Under the pieces are notes generated by a model. It ran no database searches, had not been told where the DNA came from, and worked only from the letters and a program-made list of their open reading frames with translations. Made by a program: the position numbers and the translations under genes. Of a stretch of DNA of 64,000 nucleotides, positions 17,576 through 25,623 are shown piece after piece. The number at the start of each line of letters is the position of its first letter. Position 1 is the first letter of the stretch. The DNA is from an uncultured Bacteroidales bacterium (GTDB lineage Bacteria; Bacteroidota; Bacteroidia; Bacteroidales; Muribaculaceae), in NCBI GenBank assembly GCA_905210435.1, contig CAJLWO010000003.1, positions 33,256 to 97,255 on the forward strand. The letters run 5' to 3'.

Positions 17576-18574
17576 ATGACAAGAAAACACCTTATCTGCA
17601 TTTCGCTGACCGCAGCCTTTCTGGCGACAGCCTGCGTCACTGAGGACATTACGGAATGTCCCAACGAATACGAACTGCGTATCGTGTTCGACCGCAACAT
17701 GCTTTACGCCGACGCGTTTGCGAGTCAGGTAAAATCAGTAGACATCAAGGTGTTCGATTCCGCAACGGGAAGGCAGGTATTCTCTCACGCCGAAGCGGGC
17801 GATGCCCTGGCCGCTGAAGGCTATCGCGTGGCATTGCCCGTGCCTCCCGGCTCTTACGATATTCTCTGCTGGGGCAGCATGGCCGAAGGCAACTCCTTCA
17901 GCTATGCCGACCCCGCGGCGGATATTCTTGAACATCAGAATGTCATACTCAACACCGGGGGCGGCGAAAGCCGCACGCGGCTCAACAACCTATATCACGG
18001 GCTGCTCCGCGGCGCCGTGTTCATCGACAACAACGACATAGGCAGCACCGACCGCCAGACGGCGACAATATATCTCACGAAAGACACCAACCGCATCAAC
18101 GTGCTTCTGCACAACCTCGACGGCACTGAGATGGACGAAAACGGATTCACCTTCTCAATCACGTCGGCCAATGCCGAAATGGGCTATGACAATTCAATCG
18201 ACGCCCGGCGCGAAGTGACCTACCGCCCGTGGCACGTTTCACCCATCACCGCCGAGACCGGCAATCCCGCCACATCGGCCAAGGCTGCGCTGTCAGCCGA
18301 ATTCTCGACAGGACGACTTACGGAAAACGGGGACTCCAGGCTCGACATCCGCCGCGTCTCCGACGGCGAAAGAATCATATCTGTCCCCCTCGAGAAAAAC
18401 CTGCTCCTGTACAAAGGGGAATTCCACGCGTCAATGACCGACCGGGAATACCTTGACCGTCAGGACGACTATGCCATCACTTTCATACTCGACAGAAACA
18501 ACAACTGGGACAAGGCCTCAATGATTTACATAAACAACTGGGCCACGCCTCCGGTACAATATCAGGAATGGTAA
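17576..18574 (+). CDS. FimB/Mfa2-family pilus anchor lipoprotein
   Basis: The protein has 332 residues with lipobox LATAC (Cys20). FimB/Mfa2 proteins cap the base of the pilus, limit its length and stay lipid-anchored. The N-terminal half has ELRIVFDRNMLYADAF and a conserved PPGSYDILCWG segment; the C-terminus ends NNWATPPVQYQEW, much like the stalk subunit. Unlike its neighbours it shows no S-R-A site after the lipid cysteine, which agrees with an anchor that is not proteolytically matured. The stop overlaps the next start by 7 nt, indicating translational coupling. Confidence 0.88.
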   Translation: MTRKHLICISLTAAFLATACVTEDITECPNEYELRIVFDRNMLYADAFASQVKSVDIKVFDSATGRQVFSHAEAGDALAAEGYRVALPVPPGSYDILCWGSMAEGNSFSYADPAADILEHQNVILNTGGGESRTRLNNLYHGLLRGAVFIDNNDIGSTDRQTATIYLTKDTNRINVLLHNLDGTEMDENGFTFSITSANAEMGYDNSIDARREVTYRPWHVSPITAETGNPATSAKAALSAEFSTGRLTENGDSRLDIRRVSDGERIISVPLEKNLLLYKGEFHASMTDREYLDRQDDYAITFILDRNNNWDKASMIYINNWATPPVQYQEW

Positions 18575-20127
18575 AAATAACGGACATATTGTTTCACATC
18601 ATGGCGTGGCTGACAATATCGGTCACGCTGCAGGCGTGCACTTCGGCCGATGGCCCGGTGCCCGACGGCGATACCGGAAACGGGAAGACAATGTCGTTCA
18701 AATTCAACATATATACCGACGAAAAGACGCCGTCATCACGCGCCTTGGGCGTATGGGAGGAGAACGCCATCAATGTGGCGGAGCGCATCCTCAACATCGA
18801 GGACATGCGCGTGCTCCTTTTCGACCAGAGCGGCGTACTGCTCAAGTCGGTCACTCCCGCCTATCTCGACTACCACGGGGGCACGTCATCCAACGACGGT
18901 TACTATACCCTCTCGGTGGCTTTCACGCATGAATACTTCGATAAGTTCGCCGACAATGCCGACATACCGTTCACGGTGATGATACTCGCCAACCTGCGCG
19001 GCGCCGGCGGCACCTACGCCGACTACACCCCGGGGCGTACGCGAGTGGGCGACATCGCCGACTTCTTCCGTATTGCGCCCGGCTGGCATCCCGACGAGAA
19101 GAACGGCATACCGATGTACGGCATAAAGGGATTCGTGCTGCCGAAAACGCTGCTGATGCAGGGCATCGACGCGCCGGCGGCCGGACAGATTGACCTGCTC
19201 CGCAGCCTGTGCAAGATTGAGGTGACCGACCGGATAGCGAACGCGTCACTCTATCCCGACGGCGAGAAATATCCGCGCGTCACCGGCGTGGATATGGTGT
19301 CGTGGGTCGACCACGGATATATCCGTCCGCTCTTCGACGACTATGCCGACGGCCTCAGATATGCCAACATCTACCCCGCCGCTCCTGTCGGCACGGAGAT
19401 GGGCGGCACGGAAGCCGACCGCACCTACCGCTTCTACTGCCCCGAAGCCGCCATGCGCGACATGAAATTCCGGGTCACGGCGGTTATGGCTCCGGGCGAG
19501 GAGCCTCGGGTATTTGAGACCGGGCTCGAACCGTTCGAGCAGGCCATAGGCACGGAGCTTGTGCGCAACCACATCTACCGCTTCAATGTCCACGCCCTCA
19601 GCACCATCGCCGACCTGACGGTCAACGTGAGCGACTGGATAGCGGAGACCGACGAATTCGAGCTCGACGACATGGTGAGCATGGAGCCCGACGGTTTCAT
19701 GAAATGGGAATACGACTCCGCCGACTTCGCAGTCAGCACCGAGACATACCAGGGTAAAGAGGAGCAGCAGCTCTCCATTCTCAACGGCACGACAGGCATC
19801 GCCTCCGGCACATTCCATATAATCTCGCCCAAGGGCGCCATCTGGAAAGCCTACTTCATACCCGGGGAAAACGGTGTGGACGCCTTTGAGTTTGTCGACA
19901 CCGACAGCGCCGGCAATCCCGTGCCCGGCTCGGAAAGTGTCTATGCCGAAGGCAATGTGGGCACACCCGCGACCATACACATAAGGGGCAAAGGAACCGC
20001 CGACTCCTACCGCCACTGGGCGGAACTTGTCATAGAGGTGAAGACAGCCGACGGCACCATACTCTACGCTCCTCTCACCCCGTCAATGAGTTCAAGGATA
20101 ATCATATATCGCGAAAACCGACTGTAA
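18568..20127 (+). CDS. Mfa-like accessory fimbrial lipoprotein
   Basis: The protein has 519 residues and begins with lipobox LQAC (Cys24). It carries an S-R-A motif at 57-59 like the stalk subunit, then a fimbrillin-like domain (LNIEDMRVLLFDQSGVLL, DIPFTVMILANLRG) and a second beta-rich domain after LTVNVSDWIAETDEFELDD (about residue 355). It resembles Mfa3/Mfa4-type accessory pilins but I cannot assign it to one. It may be a linker between stalk and tip. It overlaps the anchor gene at its start and abuts the next gene with no spacing, so it belongs to the operon. Confidence 0.75.
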   Translation: MVKITDILFHIMAWLTISVTLQACTSADGPVPDGDTGNGKTMSFKFNIYTDEKTPSSRALGVWEENAINVAERILNIEDMRVLLFDQSGVLLKSVTPAYLDYHGGTSSNDGYYTLSVAFTHEYFDKFADNADIPFTVMILANLRGAGGTYADYTPGRTRVGDIADFFRIAPGWHPDEKNGIPMYGIKGFVLPKTLLMQGIDAPAAGQIDLLRSLCKIEVTDRIANASLYPDGEKYPRVTGVDMVSWVDHGYIRPLFDDYADGLRYANIYPAAPVGTEMGGTEADRTYRFYCPEAAMRDMKFRVTAVMAPGEEPRVFETGLEPFEQAIGTELVRNHIYRFNVHALSTIADLTVNVSDWIAETDEFELDDMVSMEPDGFMKWEYDSADFAVSTETYQGKEEQQLSILNGTTGIASGTFHIISPKGAIWKAYFIPGENGVDAFEFVDTDSAGNPVPGSESVYAEGNVGTPATIHIRGKGTADSYRHWAELVIEVKTADGTILYAPLTPSMSSRIIIYRENRL

Positions 20128-22548
20128 ATGACAAAAACACTGCATATATACCGTATTCTGCTGGCAGTCATTGCCGTCATTCTCGCGCAGGCATGCGACA
20201 GCAGTCATGACGACGGGCCGCTCGGGCCTGACGCCGACTGCTTCGCCCTGCGCGTGAATGTACCTCTTGCCGCCGCGACGGCCGCGGCAGCCGATGACCT
20301 CAACGAGTTCAAAGTGCGCTCGCTCCATCTCTATTTTTTCCGCTCCGAGGGCCATGACGACGCGTCGAGCGAATATGTCCACGACGTAATCGTCGACGGC
20401 GAGTTCGACTTCAGCCGTCAGCTGCGCCTCGAGCTTCCCGGCGATGCGGTGAAGGAGGGCGGACTGTTCGGCCCCGACTCCGACGTGTGCCATGTATATG
20501 CCGTAGCCAATGTTGACGAAAGCCTCCTGACGGCAAAAACCGTCGACGCACTTGAAGCGACAGTCGTGGGAAGCGGGTTCGACGAGACAAAGATACAGCA
20601 CTCATTCGCCATGGACGGCTTCGCCACCCTGACGCTCGACCGCCGTACCAGGAGCGTCACGGGCACAATCACACTGCAACGTGCCGCCGCCAAGCTGACA
20701 CTGTCGGTCGATGTGCCCGCCTCCATCGAAGTGGAGCAAAAAATAATAAGCCCTATCGACGGAACGGAGCAGACGGTCCTGATCACCTACTACCCGCGTA
20801 CCGACGACATGCACGTGTGGATAGCCAACGGCGTAAAGCAGTCAGAGCTCAATACCCCGGCACAGCCGGTCGACGAGGAGCGCCTGTACTCCAACGAGGT
20901 GTACGTGGCCGAAGGGACCGGCTCGCCGTTCACCCGCGACAGCTCACGCCCGAAATACCAATATCTGCAGGATATTCCCTTCTATTCCTATCCCAACAGC
21001 TGGGACCCCTATTCACCCAAAGGCAACTGCTACCTCACGCTGGAACTGCCGTGGCAATATACCGACGAGAACGGAACGATGCGCAACGTAGTGACATACT
21101 ACCGCCTGAGCGTGCGCCCCGAGAGCAACTGCATAGAGCGCAACACGCTCTACGACATGCGCGTAACCATAAGCCGCCTCGGAGGCACTTCGGTACAGCA
21201 GCCCGTCGACATGCTTTTCGACTGGAACTACAACATGCAGTGGAACGTGCAGACGCTACCCACCGACATCAAGGAGATACGCTACCTTGTGCTCAACAAC
21301 AATAATTTCTCCTCGGCCCTCGATACCTACGCGTTCATGATGGAGAACGAGACGTCCATATCCATACCCTACAACACGTCGCACCCTGTTGAAATCGAGT
21401 CGGTAAAGCTGTCGTGGCGCGACTTCTACAACAACGCCGACCGCAGCATCACCCTCGTGCCTTCAGGCAATTCAGGCTATACATACAGCGATACAGGCAG
21501 TTATTCGCCCACAGGCGACTTCGCCGGCATAGAGATTGACGCCGACGCCTCGGTAATACGCCTGCGCAGGGACATGGTGCATATCGCCTGGAGCAACAAC
21601 CGCCCGGCCATACGCACCGACGACGCAATCAACGCCTACACGTTCACCATCAAGCTGAAACATATCGACGCGGCAGCCGACGAGCCGTCGGCCCGGGCAA
21701 CGGTTGTCATCACACAGATACCGGCCATCTACATCACCACGCAATCCACCGCGAGCAATCGCCGGTTCATCAACAACCAGAATACCACCTACCGCACAAA
21801 CATCGGCTCGTGGTGGAACCCGGAATATATATACAAAGGATATGTCACTACTAACAATTCATATCCTAACGATGCGACCCAGCGGAGATTTTGGCTCGGC
21901 TCATACCACAATGACGACTATGTAAAGAACAAAAACACCTACATTCTGACAATATCGAAATTTGCCACTGACGACAACTACATCATAGCCGACCCCCGCA
22001 CGCGCAATGTCGACAATCTAAACGAGAGCAACTTATCTGCTTCAGCCACGGCATCATGGAGCATGGAGGACGACACCAATGCCCGGCTAGAGCACTACTA
22101 CCCTGCCGACCGCGATGCCTCCAAGACCCGGTTCATAGCACCGCAGCTGCGGGTAGCCTCGCAATGGGGCGTCACGTACCAGATATCACGCACAGGCGCC
22201 GAGCGGCGCTGCGCCTCCTATCAGGAGGACGGTCGTCCCGCCGGCAGATGGCGCCTCCCTACTGCTGCCGAGATTGAATACATAAGCCGTCTGTCAAACA
22301 AACAGTATATCCCATATCTGTTCGGCTCAAGCGGGGAAACAGCCAACTACTGGTGCGCGTCGGGTGGCATCGATGTCGACAACGACACAAACAACCCGTC
22401 GGTCACTATTGTCGAGACTAACGATAGCGAACGCCGTGCCGTGCGTTGCGTCTACGACGAGTGGTTCTGGACCACCGATACCCTTACCAACGCCAATAAA
22501 GGAAGATTCAGATGGGGCGACCGCGCCCGCTCAACAAACGGAAACTGA
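20128..22548 (+). CDS. Large DUF4906-like fimbrial lipoprotein (possible tip adhesin)
   Basis: The protein has 806 residues. Its start codon follows the previous stop without a gap. Lipobox LAQAC gives Cys23. The N-terminal third is fimbrillin-like (SLHLYFFRSEGHD; RAAAKLTLSVDVPA). A middle beta-rich region ends near residue 640. The C-terminal part (GRWRLPTAAEIEYISRLS, YWCASG, RAVRCVYDEWFW) resembles the domain found at the end of DUF4906 and FISUMP-type Bacteroidota surface proteins. There is no S-R-A maturation site. Length and position make it a candidate pilus-tip adhesin; the ligand is unknown. Confidence 0.75.
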   Translation: MTKTLHIYRILLAVIAVILAQACDSSHDDGPLGPDADCFALRVNVPLAAATAAAADDLNEFKVRSLHLYFFRSEGHDDASSEYVHDVIVDGEFDFSRQLRLELPGDAVKEGGLFGPDSDVCHVYAVANVDESLLTAKTVDALEATVVGSGFDETKIQHSFAMDGFATLTLDRRTRSVTGTITLQRAAAKLTLSVDVPASIEVEQKIISPIDGTEQTVLITYYPRTDDMHVWIANGVKQSELNTPAQPVDEERLYSNEVYVAEGTGSPFTRDSSRPKYQYLQDIPFYSYPNSWDPYSPKGNCYLTLELPWQYTDENGTMRNVVTYYRLSVRPESNCIERNTLYDMRVTISRLGGTSVQQPVDMLFDWNYNMQWNVQTLPTDIKEIRYLVLNNNNFSSALDTYAFMMENETSISIPYNTSHPVEIESVKLSWRDFYNNADRSITLVPSGNSGYTYSDTGSYSPTGDFAGIEIDADASVIRLRRDMVHIAWSNNRPAIRTDDAINAYTFTIKLKHIDAAADEPSARATVVITQIPAIYITTQSTASNRRFINNQNTTYRTNIGSWWNPEYIYKGYVTTNNSYPNDATQRRFWLGSYHNDDYVKNKNTYILTISKFATDDNYIIADPRTRNVDNLNESNLSASATASWSMEDDTNARLEHYYPADRDASKTRFIAPQLRVASQWGVTYQISRTGAERRCASYQEDGRPAGRWRLPTAAEIEYISRLSNKQYIPYLFGSSGETANYWCASGGIDVDNDTNNPSVTIVETNDSERRAVRCVYDEWFWTTDTLTNANKGRFRWGDRARSTNGN

Positions 22549-22550
22549 CA

Positions 22551-24554
22551 ATGAAACTCATATACAGCATATTGATATTACTCATGGCACTGCTGCCGAC
22601 GGCGTGCACCGACGCGGGAGAGCCCGATTTGCCACAGCCCGTGCCGGCGGAGGGCACGCCCGTCGACCTCGTCACGGGAGCCATGTTCCCCGAAATGAAA
22701 TTCGGCCGCAGTTCGCGTGCCATGAACGACGAGCCTACCGTCGACGAACTGCTCAACTCGCTGAAGGTAAATCTCTTCGTTTTCGACCCGTCGGGCGTGA
22801 TGCTCCAGTTCATCGGGCCGGATGACATCTCGATTGTCAATATCGACACCGAGAACAAACACGTATATTTCAACGTGCACAACATATACAGCTCGTCGCG
22901 TCCGCGCAGGCTTCATTTCGTCATCACGTCGGCCGACGACCTGCATGCCGTTGACGGCGGCGAATATATCACGGCCATGGCGAGCGAGACCACCACTATG
23001 CCCGCACTCGTGGTCGACGGCGGCATCGATGCCTACTGGGGCATAAGGGAGGTGGACAGCATCACCGAAAACATGACGCTCAACATCAAACTGATACGCA
23101 ATTTCGTAAAACTCAACGTGAAGTGTTCGGCATCACCCGATGTGTTCCGCATCCTCGGCTATACGGTTGTCAACCGTCCGTCGCGAGGCACTGTCGCACC
23201 CTATATCTACCGCGACCACCTGTTTGCCTCCTTCCTCAATCCCGACAACTCGCTGATTGACTACGAGGACATTATAGCACAGGGCTATTTCGGGGTAAAC
23301 CCGTCGGGAAGCGACCTTTCGATGACGCACACCACGGAGAGCGAGATACAGGCCGACCTGTCGGCATCGGAAGCCGCCCTGGCCGCCGGAGCGGAGGATA
23401 CGCCATGCTACATATACGAGCGCTCGCAAAGCTCGGTCACCTCGGCCGGCGACGGCGTGATGGTGACATACATCATCGTATCGGGCGAATACAAAGGCAA
23501 GAAATACTACTACAAGATTGACATCGGCCATGACAAGGAGGGCAAATTCGGATTCTACGACCTGCTGCGCAACTTCCAGTACACGGTTGAGATAACCGAA
23601 GTGGGAGGCGAGGGAGCGCCGACACTGCGCGACGCCATGAACGGCGCGGCCCACAACAACCTGTCGGCCTCGGTCGTCACCCGCGACCTTTTCTCCATCG
23701 GCTACGAGGGGGAGCAGATTGAAGTGAGTTCCACAAGGGTAATATTCACCGAGAAAGGCGATAAATACGCGCTGCGCTTCCGCTATACCACTCCTGCGGG
23801 AATACCGTTCGACCCGAAAGAACTTAAAATCTACGACATAACCGACGAAGCGGAGGAATATGACATGGGCGGCGTATCGGCCGGCTCGGAAAAGAGCATC
23901 GGCCTGAAGGGTGAGGTGATAGAAAGCGCGTCGCTGACAAGAGATGCCGACGGCTGGTACGTGCTCCATATTTCGACGGGCGACATACCCTCCGACAGCC
24001 GACGCATGGAGCAGAACATAAGGGTTTACTATACGGGAAGTCCGGCCGGACTGGGACGCACGGTGACGCTGATGCTGCGCCGTCCGTGGGAGTTCGGCAA
24101 TGTCAGCGCCTCGTCGCCGGCAAGCGGCATCGGGAGCGGCATGACTCTCGATTTCAGCATACCGTCGGGACTGTCGCAGTCGCAATTCCCGCTAACCATC
24201 ACCTTTGAGAGCGACAAGCAGAATATCTACGGGCTCAACGGCTCGCAGTTGTCGGTTGCGACGGGACGGTCGTCGTTCGCCGGTGCCACGACCGACGATG
24301 TCATACTCTACGAATGGCGCATCGAGTGGGCCGACTACCACCATGACAACGGCACCGACGGCGGCCAATATACCGCATCGTTCAGGATGAACACCACGTC
24401 GGCCGACGACCTCGCATTCAGCACCGCGGGAATCGACGCCGCCGCCATTGCAGGAAGGACTGCCAACAACGGCACGCGCAATTTCTGCATACGCATTGCC
24501 AACAAAGGCCAGAAATATATACAACCGCAATATGTCAACATCACGCGCCGTTAG
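22551..24554 (+). CDS. Fimbrial-operon surface lipoprotein, fimbrillin-like
   Basis: I place the start at 22551, two bases after the previous stop, because this gives a clean lipoprotein signal (MKLIYSILILLMALLPTAC, Cys19). An earlier in-frame ATG at 22512 would put 13 charged residues in front. The protein is then 667 residues. An S-R-A motif lies at 55-57, as in the stalk and accessory pilins. The first ~370 residues look fimbrillin-like (LLNSLKVNLFVFDPSGVML; LHFVITSADDL; FRILGYTVVNRPSRG); the rest is a beta-rich region I do not recognise. It is probably another polymerisable or tip subunit. The next gene starts 23 nt before its stop. Confidence 0.72.
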   Translation: MKLIYSILILLMALLPTACTDAGEPDLPQPVPAEGTPVDLVTGAMFPEMKFGRSSRAMNDEPTVDELLNSLKVNLFVFDPSGVMLQFIGPDDISIVNIDTENKHVYFNVHNIYSSSRPRRLHFVITSADDLHAVDGGEYITAMASETTTMPALVVDGGIDAYWGIREVDSITENMTLNIKLIRNFVKLNVKCSASPDVFRILGYTVVNRPSRGTVAPYIYRDHLFASFLNPDNSLIDYEDIIAQGYFGVNPSGSDLSMTHTTESEIQADLSASEAALAAGAEDTPCYIYERSQSSVTSAGDGVMVTYIIVSGEYKGKKYYYKIDIGHDKEGKFGFYDLLRNFQYTVEITEVGGEGAPTLRDAMNGAAHNNLSASVVTRDLFSIGYEGEQIEVSSTRVIFTEKGDKYALRFRYTTPAGIPFDPKELKIYDITDEAEEYDMGGVSAGSEKSIGLKGEVIESASLTRDADGWYVLHISTGDIPSDSRRMEQNIRVYYTGSPAGLGRTVTLMLRRPWEFGNVSASSPASGIGSGMTLDFSIPSGLSQSQFPLTITFESDKQNIYGLNGSQLSVATGRSSFAGATTDDVILYEWRIEWADYHHDNGTDGGQYTASFRMNTTSADDLAFSTAGIDAAAIAGRTANNGTRNFCIRIANKGQKYIQPQYVNITRR

Positions 24555-25383
24555 AGGTTGTCTCATAGCCCTGCTGCCGGCGCTGTGCTCGTGCAGCGGC
24601 CGCACGCAAAACGTTGAAAACGGCGGCAATGCCGACCCGTTGCGCGAGCGTATCGCCGTCTATTGGGATAGTGCCGCCCTCAACACCATGGACGACGGGA
24701 TGCGCGAGCAAAGCATCGTGGACTATCTGTACATGGTGCAGCACGCCGACAGCGCCACACGCGGCGAAGCGTGGCATGCGCTCAACATGCAGCTTGGCTG
24801 CGGACTTGACCGCACTGTCACCGACTATCTCGGTGACCCCGAGTCACCGATTTACGCACCCGAAATGCTCGACGAATACCTCGTCAGCCTGCTCTCGGAA
24901 ACGGGCACTGACGATACGGTCCGCGCACGGGCGGAATATCTGCTTGACAACATACGTAAAAACCGTCGCGGCGACGTGATTGCCGACCTGCAGTTAGTAT
25001 GCGCCGACGGCACGGCGACATCGCTCCACAGCCTCATTGCCGGAACAGCAGGTTCGGGCGCTGGAAATACCGGTGGGATTGGCTCGGGAGATGATAATAC
25101 CACGGGGGCGGGACGCCCCCGCCCCACTCATGGCTACCTCATTATATTCTATGACCCGGAGTGCGAATCGTGCGACGAGACGATTGAGGCGCTGTCAGCC
25201 GGCACCGCCGGAGGCCATACAATAATAGCGATAAGCGTGACCGACACCGTAAAATCCCTCCCTCCCGACTGGATTTCAACCCGCGTCCTCGACCCCGACA
25301 CCCTCGACGACGCCTTCTACCTCCCCTCGCTCCCTGCAATCTACACCGTCACCCCCTCCGCCACCATCATTGGACGCCAATGA
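24532..25383 (+). CDS. Thioredoxin-like (DUF5106-type) lipoprotein with in-frame REP insertion
   Basis: The start at 24532 gives a lipoprotein signal (CLIALLPALCSCSG) and 283 residues. The N-terminal helical region fits DUF5106. The C-terminal half is thioredoxin-like: GYLIIFYDPECESCDETIEAL with CESC at 211-214, and LPSLPAIYTVTPSATIIG near the end with the cis-Pro. The linker at residues about 170-200 is unusually long and rich in Gly and Thr, and it is encoded by a copy of the REP hairpin found in spacers elsewhere in this window. The frame stays open through it. It overlaps the last pilus gene, so it could help disulfide handling of surface proteins. Function is unproven, and the insertion may have damaged it. 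Confidence 0.75.
   Translation: MSTSRAVRGCLIALLPALCSCSGRTQNVENGGNADPLRERIAVYWDSAALNTMDDGMREQSIVDYLYMVQHADSATRGEAWHALNMQLGCGLDRTVTDYLGDPESPIYAPEMLDEYLVSLLSETGTDDTVRARAEYLLDNIRKNRRGDVIADLQLVCADGTATSLHSLIAGTAGSGAGNTGGIGSGDDNTTGAGRPRPTHGYLIIFYDPECESCDETIEALSAGTAGGHTIIAISVTDTVKSLPPDWISTRVLDPDTLDDAFYLPSLPAIYTVTPSATIIGRQ
25092..25130. repeat. REP-type hairpin inside a coding sequence
   Basis: GGGGGCG (25104-25110), loop GGA, and CGCCCCC (25114-25120), followed by GCCCCACTC. The hairpin with its left flank (ATAATACCAC) and right flank matches the intergenic copies at 37355, 38007, 45186 and 53779 almost base for base. Here it encodes part of a Gly/Thr/Arg/Pro linker. Confidence 0.85.
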
Positions 25384-25481
25384 CCTTATCAGCATGGGCA
25401 AACCTGCAGGGGTACTGTTCTATTCTTTTCAAAGCGGGAATCCGGGTTAACCTTTCGCGGTCAGAACCGTGCATGCAACAC

Positions 25482-25527
25482 AAAAAGACCGGAAGCGCGA
25501 TGCTGTTTTCGCGCTCCCGGTCTTTTT
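25482..25527. terminator. Bidirectional terminator between convergent genes
   Basis: AAAAAGACCGG and AGCGCGA pair with TCGCGCT and CCGGTCTTTTT around a short loop, with one internal mismatch. A-run and T-run flank both sides, so it can end transcripts of the DUF5106 lipoprotein and of the leucine-rich-repeat gene. Confidence 0.85.
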
Positions 25528-25542
25528 TGTGTCGGGGACGTA

Positions 25543-25600
25543 GGGTATTGCAAAACTCAATTCTTTTTAAACCGCGGAAGGTTCGGTTTTGCAACGCCCT
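25543..25600. repeat. Minimal TTGCAAAAC-bordered inverted repeat
   Basis: GGGTATTGCAAAAC (from 25543) faces GGTTTTGCAACGCCC (to 25599) over about 58 bases with an AT-rich centre. The same borders enclose the larger composites at 3044-3208 and 35943-36083, so this looks like the element without an inner insertion. Confidence 0.65.
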
Positions 25601-25623
25601 CGGTTCAATCGTCAGGCATCTGA

